Shown here: positions 13,401 through 22,580 of the stretch, one piece after another | How positions within the stretch are numbered: position 1 is the stretch's first letter | How the letters are laid out: each line of letters starts with the position of its first letter | Origin: Nemertoderma westbladi | Lineage: Eukaryota > Xenacoelomorpha > Nemertodermatida > Nemertodermatidae | DNA length: 64,000 nucleotides | Reading direction: 5' to 3' | Assembly: GCA_032718475.1 (NCBI GenBank) | Contig: JAUCBJ010006800.1 | Location: forward strand, 1 to 64,000 | Program-made: the position numbers and the translations under genes | The notes under the pieces: generated by a model | The model's database searches: none | What the model was told of the DNA's origin: nothing | The model's input: the letters and a program-made list of their open reading frames with translations, nothing else

Positions 13401-16400
13401 TGCGTTGCATGGAAGGGGGAGTGTTGTGTTTGTGTTGCGTTGCATGGAAGGGGGAGTGTTGTGTTTGCGTTGCGTTGCAGTGGGGGGAGTGTTGTGTTTG
13501 CGTTGCGTTGCAGTGTGGGAGTGTTGTGTTTGCGTTGCGTTGCAGTGGGGGGAGTGTTGTGTTTGCGTTGCGTTGCATGGAAGGGGGAGTGTTGTGTTTG
13601 CGTTGCGTTGCAGTGGGGGGAGTGTTGTGTTTGCGTTGCGTTGCATGGAAGGGGGAGTGTTGTGTTTGCGTTGCGTTGCAGTGGGGGGAGTGTTGTGTTT
13701 GCGTTGCGTTGCAGTAGGGGGAGTGTTGTGTTTGCGTTGCGTTGCAGTGGGGGGAGTGTTGTGTTTGCGTTGCGTTGCAGTGGGGGAGTGTTGTGTTTGC
13801 GTTGCGTTGGAGTGGGGAGAGTGTTGTTTGCGTTGCGTTGCAGTAGGGGGAGTGTTGTGTTTGCGTTGCGTTGCATGGAAGGGGGAGTGTTGTGTTTGTG
13901 TTGCGTTGCATGGAAGGGGGAGTGTTGTGTTTGCGTTGCGTTGCAGTGGGGGGAGTGTTGTGTTTGCGTTGCGTTGCAGTGGGGGAGTGTTGTGTTTGCG
14001 TTGCGTTGCAGTGGGGGGAGTGTTGTGTTTGCGTTGCGTTGCATGGAAGGGGGAGTGTTGTGTTTGCGTTGCGTTGCAGTGGGGGGAGTGTTGTGTTTGC
14101 GTTGCGTTGCATGGAAGGGGGAGTGTTGTGTTTGCGTTGCGTTGCAGTGGGGGGAGTGTTGTGTTTGCGTTGCGTTGCAGTAGGGGGAGTGTTGTGTTTG
14201 CGTTGCGTTGCAGTGGGGGGAGTGTTGTGTTTGCGTTGCGTTGCAGTGGGGGAGTGTTGTGTTTGCGTTGCGTTGCAGTGGGGGGAGTGTTGTGTTTGAG
14301 TTGCGTTGCAGTGGGGGGAGTGTTGTGTTTGCGTTGCGTTGCAGTGGGGGGAGTGTTGTGTTTGCGTTGCGTTGCAGTGGGGAGAGTGTCTTTACAGAAG
14401 CAGTTAAGTTAGCAGCTGCAGAAACAGTTCCTGTATACCCTCGAAACAGGAAAAGGGCCCCCTGGACTGACAACAAAATTCAGAAGTGCCGAAATGACCT
14501 TCATAAGGCGCAGAAAGAGTCCCGACTCAAACAGACTACTGCGGCCAAGAATGCAGTTAAAGCTGCATCTAGGTCCCTGAACAGGCAGTACTCTGTTAAT
14601 CTACAGGAGCTAATAAACCAACAGGTTGATGCCATCAATGATGCTGACGACAGCAGGCAATCATCCCAGGCATGGAAATCGATCAATCTGCTTACTGGGC
14701 GGAAAAGCCAACCAACCACCACGGTTAAGGCTGAATCACCAGCCGATCGCCTCAATGGTTGGAAAGCCCACTTTGAAAAGCTCCTCAATAATGACAGGGT
14801 ATTGCCTGATAACTTTATAGAAGTAAAAGTGTCTGAGTCTGTACTCCCAGATATTCCCATTGGCGATATCTCCTTTGCAGAAGTGAATGCTGCTGCAAAG
14901 AGCATTAAGACCAATCGTGCCAGTGGAGTAGATGGTGTTCCCCCTGAGGTCTTTAAAATACCTGAGTGTTTAAAGCTCATCTATCCCATCATAGTAGACA
15001 TGTACCGTACAACAAGAGTCCCACAAGAAATGAAAACAAATAAGTTGGTGCCAGTTCCCAAGAAAGGCAACCTAACACTCTATGGTTCTTTTCGGGGAAT
15101 CTCATTGATCTCGATTGCTGCAAAACTATACAATAGAATTCTATTAAATCGCATCAGGGATCCCATTGAGAGACTGCTACGTGGAAATCAGAATGGGTTC
15201 CGTAAAGGTCGTGGGACCATGGAGCCCATTTTGGCACTTAGAAGGATAATTGAAGAGTTATCAAAAAAGAAAGACAGGCATCTGGCTGTTATCTTTGTTG
15301 ACTTCTTCAAGGCCTTTGATTCAGTCTCTCGCTCACGTATGTTCAGCATACTTTCATTATATGGGATTCCTGATGAAATTATTGCAGCAATCAGATCAGT
15401 ATACGATGGTTCAACAACATTTGTGTCTACTGTTGACGGTGACACAGAACCATTTGAAGTGTTATGGGGCGTCCTCCAAGGAGACACACTTGCACCATTC
15501 TTGTTCATTATTGTGGTTGACTATGTTCTACGCATGTCCTTAGATCATCATAATGATGATGGGGTGATGATAACTCCACCTACTGGCTCCAGAAGTCGAG
15601 GAAATCCTGCCAAGTACCTAACTGATCTAGACTTTGCTGATGACTTAGGAGTACTCTCAGAATCATTAGAGGGAGCCCAGCGGCTCCTCAGCTCATTAGA
15701 ACATGCTGCTTCTAGTGTTGGTCTTTTTATTAACTCCAGAAAGACCAAAATTCTGACAGTTAACTTTGAAAGTCCTCAGCAAGTCTCTGATCGGATGAGC
15801 ATAAGCTCAAAGGATGGTATGCTTGAGCATGTGGACGACTTCTGTTACCTGGGATCATGGATCCGGAAGTCAGGTGAGGACCTTCGAATACGTAAGGGAA
15901 AGGCATGGGCAGCCTTGAATAGGCTTTCCAGGATTTGGAAGTCACCTAGAATTAATCGGAAACTTAAGGTCCGATTATTTAGAGCAGCAGTAGTTCCAGT
16001 ACTCCTCTACGGGAGTCCATGCTGGGCTCTAACTGCTGAGGACACCAAATCTCTGGATGGCACATTCACAAGAATGCTACGCCGGGTACATTGTGTTAAG
16101 TACAATGCACACATCTCCAACCAGACACTATATAACATTGGAGGTGTCTCATTGGTTCCCCCAAGCTTGACACTAGAACAAAATCGGCTCCGCTTTGCAG
16201 GACATTGCTTTCGCCGTGAGGACCAGCCAGTGCATAATCTTGTACTTTGGCAGCCTCATGGAGTGAATAAGCATGGTGGACAACCCATGACTTTCTTGAG
16301 ACGCATCTTAAAGGACACTGGCCTTGAAGATGCGGATGATCTAGCAAATGTCATGGGTGATAGGGAGTTGTGGCGGTGCGATTTTGTCGATAAGCCGGCA

Positions 16401-19400
16401 CAGCATTCTTAAAAATGCAGCTGCAATGCAGCATGCCGATCCTAGTAGTAGTAGTAGTAGTAGGGGAGAGTGTTGTTTGCGTTGCGTTGCAGTGGGGGGA
16501 GTGTTGTGTTTGCGTTGCGTTGCATGAAAGGGGGAGTGTTGTGTTTGTGTTGCGTTGCATGGAAGGGGGAGTGTTGTGTTTGCGTTGCGTTGCAGTGGGG
16601 GGAGTGTTGTGTTTGCGTTGCGTTGCAGTGGTTAATTTTGGACCAATTGTTACACAACATTATCGTGGCTCATTTAGGAAAATAAATTAATCTCTGCAAT
16701 AATTCTGAAACTCTAAATAATTTTGTAAGCTCCAAATCTGTATTTTTATTGAGCCAGGACCTGATATAATGCGCTGAACCTTCAAACAGCACAACTAACA
16801 GCTGTGCCCGTTACGTAGGTCCCTATAGGCCTAGCTTCCAAACCAAACGTGCAATAAAGTAGCTACAGCAACATGACGTTGCTGACTAAACGTCAATATT
16901 AAAATGAAATTATGATGAAAATATGAAAAAAAGCTATTAATATTAGCTGTTTGTTTTTGTAATAATTGTTCTTAGTAATTTATTCATCGCTCTGTCGCAC
17001 AATTTCAGTATCACGTCCATTCTGATCAATGCGAGGCCAACCGAATCCAATTGCGTTAAATTATATCTCGATAATTTATAAGCACCTGCGTATTGCGAGA
17101 ACTACGGTTGGGCGCCCGTCCATTAAATTAATACTAAGAAACTCGCAGTATATTAAAGTCCAACTGGGCGAATTTCCGGGGAATATAGCCGGTACATAAA
17201 GGAGTTTAGCGTTTGGTGAAGGTCGGGTGTGGTGGGGGGAGGGGGGTGGGGTGGGGGTGGGGGTGGGGGTGGGGGTGGGGTGGGGGTGGGGGGGTGTGGG
17301 GGTGGGGGTGAGGGTGGGGGGTTACCTTGTATCAATTAGTTACGAGATTACAGTACTTAGTACATGCCTGTGACTAATACTAATGACTGATACTATAGAC
17401 ACGAAAGCTGTCGAACTGCAGAACAAACACAGATTAATTCTTAATCAACCTCTTATGGGGACTTGCTACATACAAGGTTAGGAAATTCCACCAAACAATT
17501 TCAGTATACAAGCTAAATAGGCTAAACAATGTTTGTCTAAAGAGTGAAAATGCTACAATTCGCTAAATTTTATAACCATTTTGATCCCTACAGTACCATA
17601 TAGAATTCGGCTGAGCGGTTAAGACTGAGTTATTTGACGTTCAAATTGAGGAAAACTGACGGTTGTCCTTAAATAACCTAAAAAATCAGTTAAGCAACCT
17701 ACCTTATATTTTTTGAGAGGAGCTCGACGTTTTGGTAAAGGTCTGTCACCCAGAGCTAGGGCGGTATTAAACTGCGTCTCCATGTAGTCCATATCTGTCT
17801 CGATCCCGTTGCTGTGGAATTCCTCCAGACCAGAACTACAGCTGCTAGAGCAACTGGCAGATTCAGAGGAACCACCTAGAAGCAACAATATTGTTTTAAT
17901 AAACAAGAAAATGATTCATGGAAAAATAAAGAATCTCGTATGGTACTTTTCGAAATTGCAACTAATCGCGTTCAACCATAAACAATAAATAAGCCTTACT
18001 AGTATACGCGGTACTTGTATTAGTTTTCAACCCTTGGGAATAAAAAAATGCGGGTGATTAGAATTAGCATGTTTAGCTAAATGGGATGGTAGAGGAGTGA
18101 GTGTAAATAACTTCGGTAACATTAAACCAATCCCAGTTAAAAAGCCTGTCAACATTATCGCGTGAAACATATAAATTGATCAAGCATTTGGCCAATATAC
18201 AATACAGTTCGTGATGCAGCTCTTGGAATTAGATTTGCCGTATTAACTCAAACCGGCTAACATTATTTCATTAAGTTACGGTTAACCTCTTTGCGGCAGT
18301 GAAGTACGTAATTGTTAATGGTAAGGTTCGTTAATGATGGTGATGGAGCGAACTTAGAATATTCAATGAATTTTATATGGGATCTAAATCAACCGGCGAG
18401 TAATTTAAAGTTTTAAAATTACCTCGATGGTCTTATTATAATGCAATCCATGTAGCAAACATTGTTACTAATTCAATTTACCGGTACCCTACCAATATTG
18501 AAGTCAATTGCCGTAAATGACTTTAGTGACTATTGAAAATAAGGTTGAGATATATAATTATTCTGATTCTGCTTGATTACAGGGCAGAGCAATAAAAAAA
18601 ATATTGAATTATTGTAATTAATTACATTCTTGCTAATGTTGAATGTTTAATACAGTAATTCAAAGGAATGATAAGATAACTATTAGGTAAATTTATCTGA
18701 AAAATCCACTTTTTCTGACTAATATTGGTAGAAATCACTATAAGTCAGTACGGCCTTATATATTCGCTCACTATTAATATTACCTATCACTAATGACTAA
18801 TCAGTATTTATTTTACAGGGTTCGAGACCCGACTGAAGCAGCACTTGTAAGTAAATTATTGAAAAAATTTACATGTTATGTTAGTTGTTCTTGTTATACA
18901 CAATAGTTGCGGTTTTTTTGGTGTTATGAACTGTTGGATTTCACGGGGTTCACGGGTTTCATTACCTGTAGAATTATATATCTTACTGAATAGAGTGTTA
19001 TTGTTATACTGCAATATACTGCATGAGTACCGGCACAGGTTAAAGTTTACCTTGTTGACCGCATTGCAATATTTATATATTTACTTTCTAGTATTTTTTA
19101 TTTAGTTGGAGGAAGGGAAGATTACAATTAGGAAATCACTTATGCTATGGGCTAGTCTGGAATGTGTGTGGCATATGATATTGCAGCCGGGCAGCCCCAA
19201 TTCATTTTAAATAATAAATTCGACAGTTCCTGAACCACAGATGGTGTTGTTATGTTATATGAACAGCAATATATATATAGGCCCTCTGTCCCGTCCCGTC
19301 TGAGTAACATTCGGGGGTGGTTTGCTCAGAGAACAATTGAGTATGGGTTTCTGTACTGACCAAATATATTTACTTGATGAAAGTTCAAAGATGGCAATGA

Positions 19401-20548
19401 TTGTCTGCCATTTCTGTCTGCTAATTCAGTGGGGGGAAGGCACACTGATGAAATAACAACATAATGCAAACTGTAATAGTTTTCAAAAACGTAAACTATC
19501 GGAAATGTTGTCCCTTTATGCCTCTTTATGTCTTTAGATTATTTATGAATCATATAAACGCAAACTTACAAGTTATGATCTTGATTTACTACAAAATATA
19601 TATGTAGGAGGCCAAAATACAAATATAGGCATAGGGGAACCCAATATAAATAATAAAATTCCTCAGAAAGGGGGTGAAAGAGATTCGAACCTCACCTACA
19701 ATTAATTACCTAATGCTTATCGATAGGCAGTCAGGTTATGTTAAATTATAAAATCAGAATGCGGAGGAGGTGAGGTCCCCAATCACGAAAAATTATGCCT
19801 CTGCAAAATATATTAAAATTTCGTCAATTTTCAAAACGCAGACCACAGTAGTTCCGCTATGTGACATTGACATGTGTAATCAAATGATTGGCAAATAACG
19901 CTTCAGTTACTCACTTTCATCATCACCGATAAATGAAAGTGGGGAAAATAGACTTATTTCGAAATATATAACTAGGTATTCTACAGACGAAGTTTAAATC
20001 AGTAAAAAAAACTCTTTGTTAAATAAAGAGTAAGGTAATATTAAAATTAATATTAAAACTTTACAACGTTTAAAGCAAATCGCTACGCACACCCGACTGC
20101 ACAAAACCGGTAGTCCTAGAAACTGAATAATCGAAGAATTGTGAGACAATTTTTCGCCATAACAGTAAAGTGCCTGTATTATTAAATAAAAGATGCCCAA
20201 AAAGTAATTGTTCCAAAAATAGGGCATTTTCATTTAGAAATATCATGCCGAAAACTAACACGGTAAACACCCTGATTATGTAAATGTATGCGCAAGCAAT
20301 TTACAGCCACATAAGAAACAGTACCGGTACTTACCTAGACTGCTAAGGGAACCTCCTGTAGTTAACGGACTAATGGCATGGTCCCTGGATACGGGCTCAT
20401 TCAGCTGACTGCCCCCGTAGACCATTGCGTGACAGCTACTCAACTCGTCTAGGAAGGCGCCACCACAACTTGCGTAGGTTTGCGCGTTCTGAACATTCTG
20501 AAGTAAATGACTCAACCCTAAGTAATCATTGAACCTTTGAAATTCCAT
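7180..20548 (-). CDS. nanos: Nanos-type RNA-binding zinc-finger protein (spliced gene)
   Basis: Nanos proteins act with Pumilio and recruit CCR4-NOT to repress mRNAs in germline and stem cells. Exons on the minus strand: 20548-20335, 17875-17703, 7482-7180. Junction phases agree (1 then 0), with GTAAGT and GTAGGT donors and TTCTAG and TTTTAG acceptors. This gives 229 residues, or 271 if the candidate exon 11294-11169 is included. The ATG at 20548 is preferred over the in-frame ATG at 20614 because [10 protein letters not shown] follows at once, matching the NOT1-interacting motif of animal Nanos. The middle exon encodes a Ser/Glu-rich then basic linker ([11 protein letters not shown]). The last exon carries C-x2-C-x12-H-x10-C and C-x2-C-x7-H-x4-C, the exact Nanos spacing. 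The 10.2-kb second intron contains a minisatellite, a LINE and a MITE. Family assignment is firm; exon number needs a transcript. Confidence 0.93.
7483..9023. other. nanos intron 2, distal part
   Basis: AT-rich intronic sequence. Near 8495-8540 an AGGAGCAGGTT / AACCTGTTCCT hairpin resembles the 68-bp satellite unit at 62.9 kb. No other element is recognised up to the LINE insertion at 9024. Confidence 0.5.
8944..9560 (-). other. Open frame of about 60 codons interrupted by a LINE
   Basis: Without the LINE at 9024-9413 and one copy of its 10-bp target duplication, the minus strand reads as one open frame of about 60 codons. It contains [20 protein letters not shown] before the insertion and [17 protein letters not shown] after it, and ends at TGA (8946-8944). 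I do not recognise the product. It may be the end of another mobile-element protein or a lost exon. It lies within nanos intron 2 on the same strand. Confidence 0.3.
9024..9413 (-). mobile_element. 5'-truncated LINE copy (3' end of RT ORF)
   Basis: A 390-bp, 5'-truncated copy of the family described at 14390. It retains the C-terminal codons of the RT ORF and the 3' tail ending in a short CTACTA run. It is flanked by a 10-bp direct repeat, ATCGCTGCAT (9014-9023 and 9414-9423), the mark of target-primed insertion. A two-base insertion near 9240 breaks the frame. Confidence 0.9.
9424..10836. other. nanos intron 2, middle part
   Basis: No gene recognised. A somewhat GC-richer patch at 10200-10480 has short opposing open frames (10275-10463, 10322-10504) with no splice-compatible or family evidence. 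A (CTA)n stretch lies near 10765. Confidence 0.5.
10837..11081. mobile_element. MITE family A, copy 1 (245 bp)
   Basis: The element begins CCATGTGAAGAATA and ends with its exact reverse complement TATTCTTCACATGG. The internal sequence (ACACAGGTTACAGAAGGGC, then CTAACCAAAACAATAAAC) is shared with the copy at 21867-22178. Non-coding; the superfamily is not clear because no confident target duplication is visible. Confidence 0.85.
11169..11294 (-). CDS. nanos: Candidate additional nanos exon (Ala/Pro/Thr-rich linker)
   Basis: 126 bp, 42 codons, bounded on the minus strand by ...GATTAAG acceptor and a GTAGGT donor, the same donor hexamer as the preceding nanos exon. It is open and phase 0 at both ends, so it fits between the linker exon and the zinc-finger exon without shifting the frame. 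The product begins [12 protein letters not shown], continues Ala/Thr/Pro-rich and ends SIAAFVKKF, which would sit just before LCVFC. GC content is well above that of the intron around it. Low-complexity linkers before the finger are common in Nanos. The polypyrimidine tract is weak, so it may be an alternative exon or not an exon at all. Confidence 0.5.
11295..12994. other. nanos intron 2, central part
   Basis: AT-rich. Around 11690-11790 the wording 'aacgccgatatctcag..atttctcaacgaaa' is related to the inner unit of the large inverted repeat at 44.1-45.9 kb, so a diverged copy lies here. A-rich runs at 11990-12050. No gene seen. Confidence 0.5.
12995..14389. repeat. 33-bp minisatellite with higher-order structure (left part)
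   Basis: About 42 units of roughly 33 bp built on GCGTTGCGTTGCAGTGGGG + GAGTGTTGTGTTT. Variants differ in G-run length (32-33 bp) or carry CATGGAAGGGGG in place of CAGTGGGG. The order of variants repeats: the block starting GGAGTGGGGAGAGTGTTGTTTGCG occurs at about 13342 and again 466 bp later, so there is a higher-order unit of about 466 bp. Because the basic unit is a multiple of three without stops, long frames are open on both strands; these are not genes. Confidence 0.95.
14390..16462 (+). mobile_element. 5'-truncated APE-type LINE inserted in the minisatellite
   Basis: A non-LTR retrotransposon copy that starts abruptly at CTTTACAGAAGC (lacking the endonuclease half present in the 25-29 kb copy) and ends in (TAG)n. 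It is flanked by the 11-bp direct repeat GGGGAGAGTGT at 14379-14389 and 16463-16473, which is minisatellite sequence. The RT reading frame is intact, so the insertion looks young. The clade cannot be fixed by eye. Confidence 0.93.
14391..16412 (+). CDS. LINE reverse transcriptase, C-terminal two thirds of the ORF
   Basis: About 674 codons of uninterrupted LINE ORF beginning FTEAVKL and ending KPAQHS. RT motifs are in order: [22 protein letters not shown], the catalytic block [24 protein letters not shown], and the active site FADD at 15633-15644, followed by [11 protein letters not shown] and a C-terminal region with [10 protein letters not shown]. The frame is also open upstream into the minisatellite (start codon at 14208), giving an artificial 734-codon ORF; the repeat-derived N-terminus is not part of the enzyme. 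The APE endonuclease is missing through 5' truncation, so the copy cannot mobilise itself. Confidence 0.92.
   Translation, partial: FTEAVKLAAAETVPVYPRNRKRAPWTDNKIQKCRNDLHKAQKESRLKQTTAAKNAVKAASRSLNRQYSVNLQELINQQVDAINDADDSRQSSQAWKSINLLTGRKSQPTTTVKAESPADRLNGWKAHFEKLLNNDRVLPDNFIEVKVSESVLPDIPIGDISFAEVNAAAKSIKTNRASGVDGVPPEVFKIPECLKLIYPIIVDMYRTTRVPQEMKTNKLVPVPKKGNLTLYGSFRGISLISIAAKLYNRILLNRIRDPIERLLRGNQNGFRKGRGTMEPILALRRIIEELSKKKDRHLAVIFVDFFKAFDSVSRSRMFSILSLYGIPDEIIAAIRSVYDGSTTFVSTVDGDTEPFEVLWGVLQGDTLAPFLFIIVVDYVLRMSLDHHNDDGVMITPPTGSRSRGNPAKYLTDLDFADDLGVLSESLEGAQRLLSSLEHAASSVGLFINSRKTKILTVNFESPQQVSDRMSISSKDGMLEHVDDFCYLGSWIRKSGEDLRIRKGKAWAALNRLSRIWKSPRINRKLKVRLFRAAVVPVLLYGSPCWALTAEDTKSLDGTFTRMLRRVHCVKYNAHISNQTLYNIGGVSLVPPSLTLEQNRLRFAGHCFRREDQPVHNLVLWQPHGVNKHGGQPMTFLRRILKDTGLEDADDLANVMGDRELWRCDFVDKPAQHS
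16463..16632. repeat. 33-bp minisatellite, right part beyond the LINE
   Basis: About five further units of the array continue directly after the LINE tail, starting in the GGGGAGAGTG variant at which the left part stops. The array was continuous before the LINE inserted. Confidence 0.95.
16633..17218. other. nanos intron 2, proximal part
   Basis: AT-rich; no gene or recognised repeat. Confidence 0.5.
17219..17321. repeat. G-rich (GGGGGT)n tract, quadruplex-prone
   Basis: About 100 bp of G4-6 runs separated by single T or A on the plus strand. It begins about 380 bp downstream of the nanos linker exon in the direction of transcription, so the nanos pre-mRNA carries the C-rich strand. Confidence 0.9.
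17322..17702. other. nanos intron 2, start
   Basis: Intron sequence after the GTAGGT donor at 17702-17697. No feature recognised. Confidence 0.5.
17703..17875 (-). CDS. nanos: nanos middle exon: linker
   Basis: 173 bp, entered in phase 1 after the acceptor TTGTTGCTTCTAG and left in phase 0 at AAG|GTAGGT. It encodes a Ser-rich start ([12 protein letters not shown]), an acidic middle ([12 protein letters not shown]) and a basic end ([11 protein letters not shown]). There is no known domain, which is normal for the region between the NOT1 motif and the zinc finger. Confidence 0.88.
17876..20334. other. nanos intron 1
   Basis: 2.46 kb between GTAAGT (donor at 20334) and TTCTAG. AT-rich. Near 19660-19745 the minus strand has a B-box-like GGTTCGAATC and a weak A-box-like block, possibly a decayed tRNA-derived SINE. 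The open frames at 18878-19105 and 19994-20270 have no support. Confidence 0.5.
20335..20548 (-). CDS. nanos: nanos first coding exon: NOT1-interacting motif
   Basis: The exon starts with ATG at 20548-20546 and ends in phase 1 at CTAG|GTAAGT. Residues 3-12 read [10 protein letters not shown], corresponding to the conserved F-x-x-W-x-D-Y-L-G-L motif by which Nanos binds CNOT1; here Phe replaces the usual Trp. The rest ([20 protein letters not shown] and on) is not conserved. An upstream in-frame ATG at 20614 would add 22 hydrophobic residues and is probably 5'UTR. Confidence 0.88.
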
Positions 20549-21634
20549 AGTCGGAAATTGATTAAATTTAGCGGCAAGGCAATAAATAATATAAAAAATA
20601 TCTAAAAGTTCCAAATAAAATAATGCTTAAACGAATTTCCCTGATCCAATATTGATCTTACAATAAATTCAAACAAGACCGTTACATATTTAAGTCGCCT
20701 TTAGCTACCTAAGCACAATGCAGGAGTGAGTGAGCCTCTTTATATTTACCCATTTATATGGTAGGAGCCTTTGTGTCCTTAGGAACAAAGATCAGTTGCT
20801 CTGTTCTGCTAATAGTAGAGCAGCTGCTTGCTTCCCAGCCTCCTGATTCGTCAGTTAGCTATATGGTGTAGCTTAGTATTGGTCCCCCCCTTCCCTGCAT
20901 CGCCTCTTTACTGATAGCAGTGCAATATAGAGAAGCCTTACAGGCCTTTCACTGCAAGAGATTAGGTAGGGCTTGTTTATTGCGACTGTGGTTGGTTAGT
21001 TGGCTGGCTAACCTTCTGACCTGAGCTTATAAGGTAGTGAAGGGGGCTTATAAAGTACCCAATGTTACACAAGGGTAAGTTTTATATATCACAGTCGGCC
21101 CTGCAATGGAACAGATAATGGCCACGCGCCACCAACAACATAAAAGGTGACCCAACAATGGGCTTTGTTCTGCTTCCGGCAGGGCCAAGTTGCGTTAACC
21201 GTATTGGTGGACCTATTCAATTCAAACACAGTCAAAGCCATTTATCGATTGAAATTTGTGGTTGGTCGCCAAGGTATTTCCCAGTAGCAGCGAAGTATAT
21301 ACCACCAAAGCGAGCCTTTATTATTGATTCGGCTTTAATTACTATTGCAATAGTAAACTCTGCACGCTATAGAATTCGACCGTGGTATTCGGCATTGCAC
21401 TGGACGCCGCTTGCTACACAGCTGCACCTAATTGCCGCACACGACAGTTTTTATTTATGATTCAAGAGCTCTAGGGACTAGGGAAATAATTTGAATGTAT
21501 TAATGATATAGGAGGCCTTAAAAACAATCTAAGACTTTTTATTGAAATTCATACAAGTGGTTAAATAGTTAAATTGTTGGGCAAGGATGACTCATAAATT
21601 AGTTTAGTGGGGCAGTGCTGGTCTGTGGGTGGGT

Positions 21635-21665
<31 letters not shown>

Positions 21666-21866
21666 TTTGACCAGCTGCGCTCTGAAGCAAATCGGCCCTC
21701 ATTAATTTATAGGAGGTTTGCAGTTTGTTTGCTGTTTGTTTACTCTGTCACTGTGTCCGTCCGACGTCCGTCGTACATGTTTCATTAGAGACTTACACGT
21801 TTTATCAGAGATTTACATATTGGTCACGGAGTTTTTTTGGGCAAAATTAAACCATGTCGGGTCGGT
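20549..21866. other. Region upstream of nanos
   Basis: Presumed 5'UTR and promoter region on the minus strand. I cannot point to a specific TATA box or operator. The frame at 21158-21460 is open by chance. A pure G run of about 30 occupies 21635-21664. Confidence 0.45.
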
Positions 21867-22178
21867 CCAATGTGAAGAATACCAGACTTTCTGCCGTTAT
21901 ATTTCACTTTGCAGTTACCCAATGTGGAAGGATACCAGGTTTTCACCAAAAACACAGGTTACAGAAGGGCTGAATCTAACCAAAACAATAAACAAATTAG
22001 TACACTATAAGTACGCTATACAGTTTAGTACACTATACTACAGTATTACACTATACTAATAGTAAGTACGCTATAAAACACTTAATAAAGATACATTAAA
22101 AAAAATAAGAAATCTTCATATATAAAAATTCCAATAAAAAGTCGACCGAAAAGTGAAATCCTGGTATTCTTCACATGG
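21867..22178. mobile_element. MITE family A, copy 2 (312 bp)
   Basis: Same family as 10837-11081. The left end is CCAATGTGAAGAATA (one change) and the right end TATTCTTCACATGG. The first about 125 bp and the ends align well with copy 1; the middle has diverged and gained a TACACTATA-rich stretch. It lies about 1.3 kb upstream of the nanos start. Confidence 0.85.
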
Positions 22179-22580
22179 GCGCCATGTCGATGACGCGTAA
22201 TCTAGGTGCGTCTGTATAAGACAGTTGTTTCTCCGGAGTTCTCTCGTTACCTTTCTTCAGGGTTTTTGCAGCCATTTCAACACCCGATAGTGCCGAATTA
22301 ATCATTGAACCAAGATAAGTTACGCATTTCTTCGGTGTAATTTCAGTTCCCAAACACATTATCTGCAGCTTGGAATCAGCTAGTCGTTGTGTTGTACCAA
22401 ATAATATACTTTCAATTTTGTCAAGATTGATAGTTAGACTGTTCTGTATGCACCACACTCGATTCCTCTATCCATAGTATTTTGGAGGGATTTTTGAATA
22501 ACAGTATATCTAGTGCTAGTAGCAGTACATCTTCTTTTCCATCAGTTATCATTTGTACTTGCGATACCTGCTCCTGGACC
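22179..22580 (-). pseudogene. LINE reverse transcriptase fragment (second family)
   Basis: The minus strand encodes WCIQNSLTINLDKIES, then LFGTTQRLADSK and KCVTYLGSMI, typical of the region after the RT active site in CR1/jockey-like LINEs. Upstream (to about 22580) fragments such as DVLLLALD and QKSLQNTMDRGI occur in another frame, so at least one frameshift is present. The fragment abuts the MITE end at 22178, and the frame runs into it. Confidence 0.75.

Noticed and set aside
12840-14476. Long minus- and plus-strand frames rich in NATQTQHSP or CVALQWGE repeats (up to about 500 codons)
   Set aside because: They are periodic translations of a stop-free 33-bp minisatellite, open on both strands, with no splice or family support.
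21158-21460. 100-codon ORF upstream of nanos
   Set aside because: No recognisable family, no splice context and unremarkable composition.
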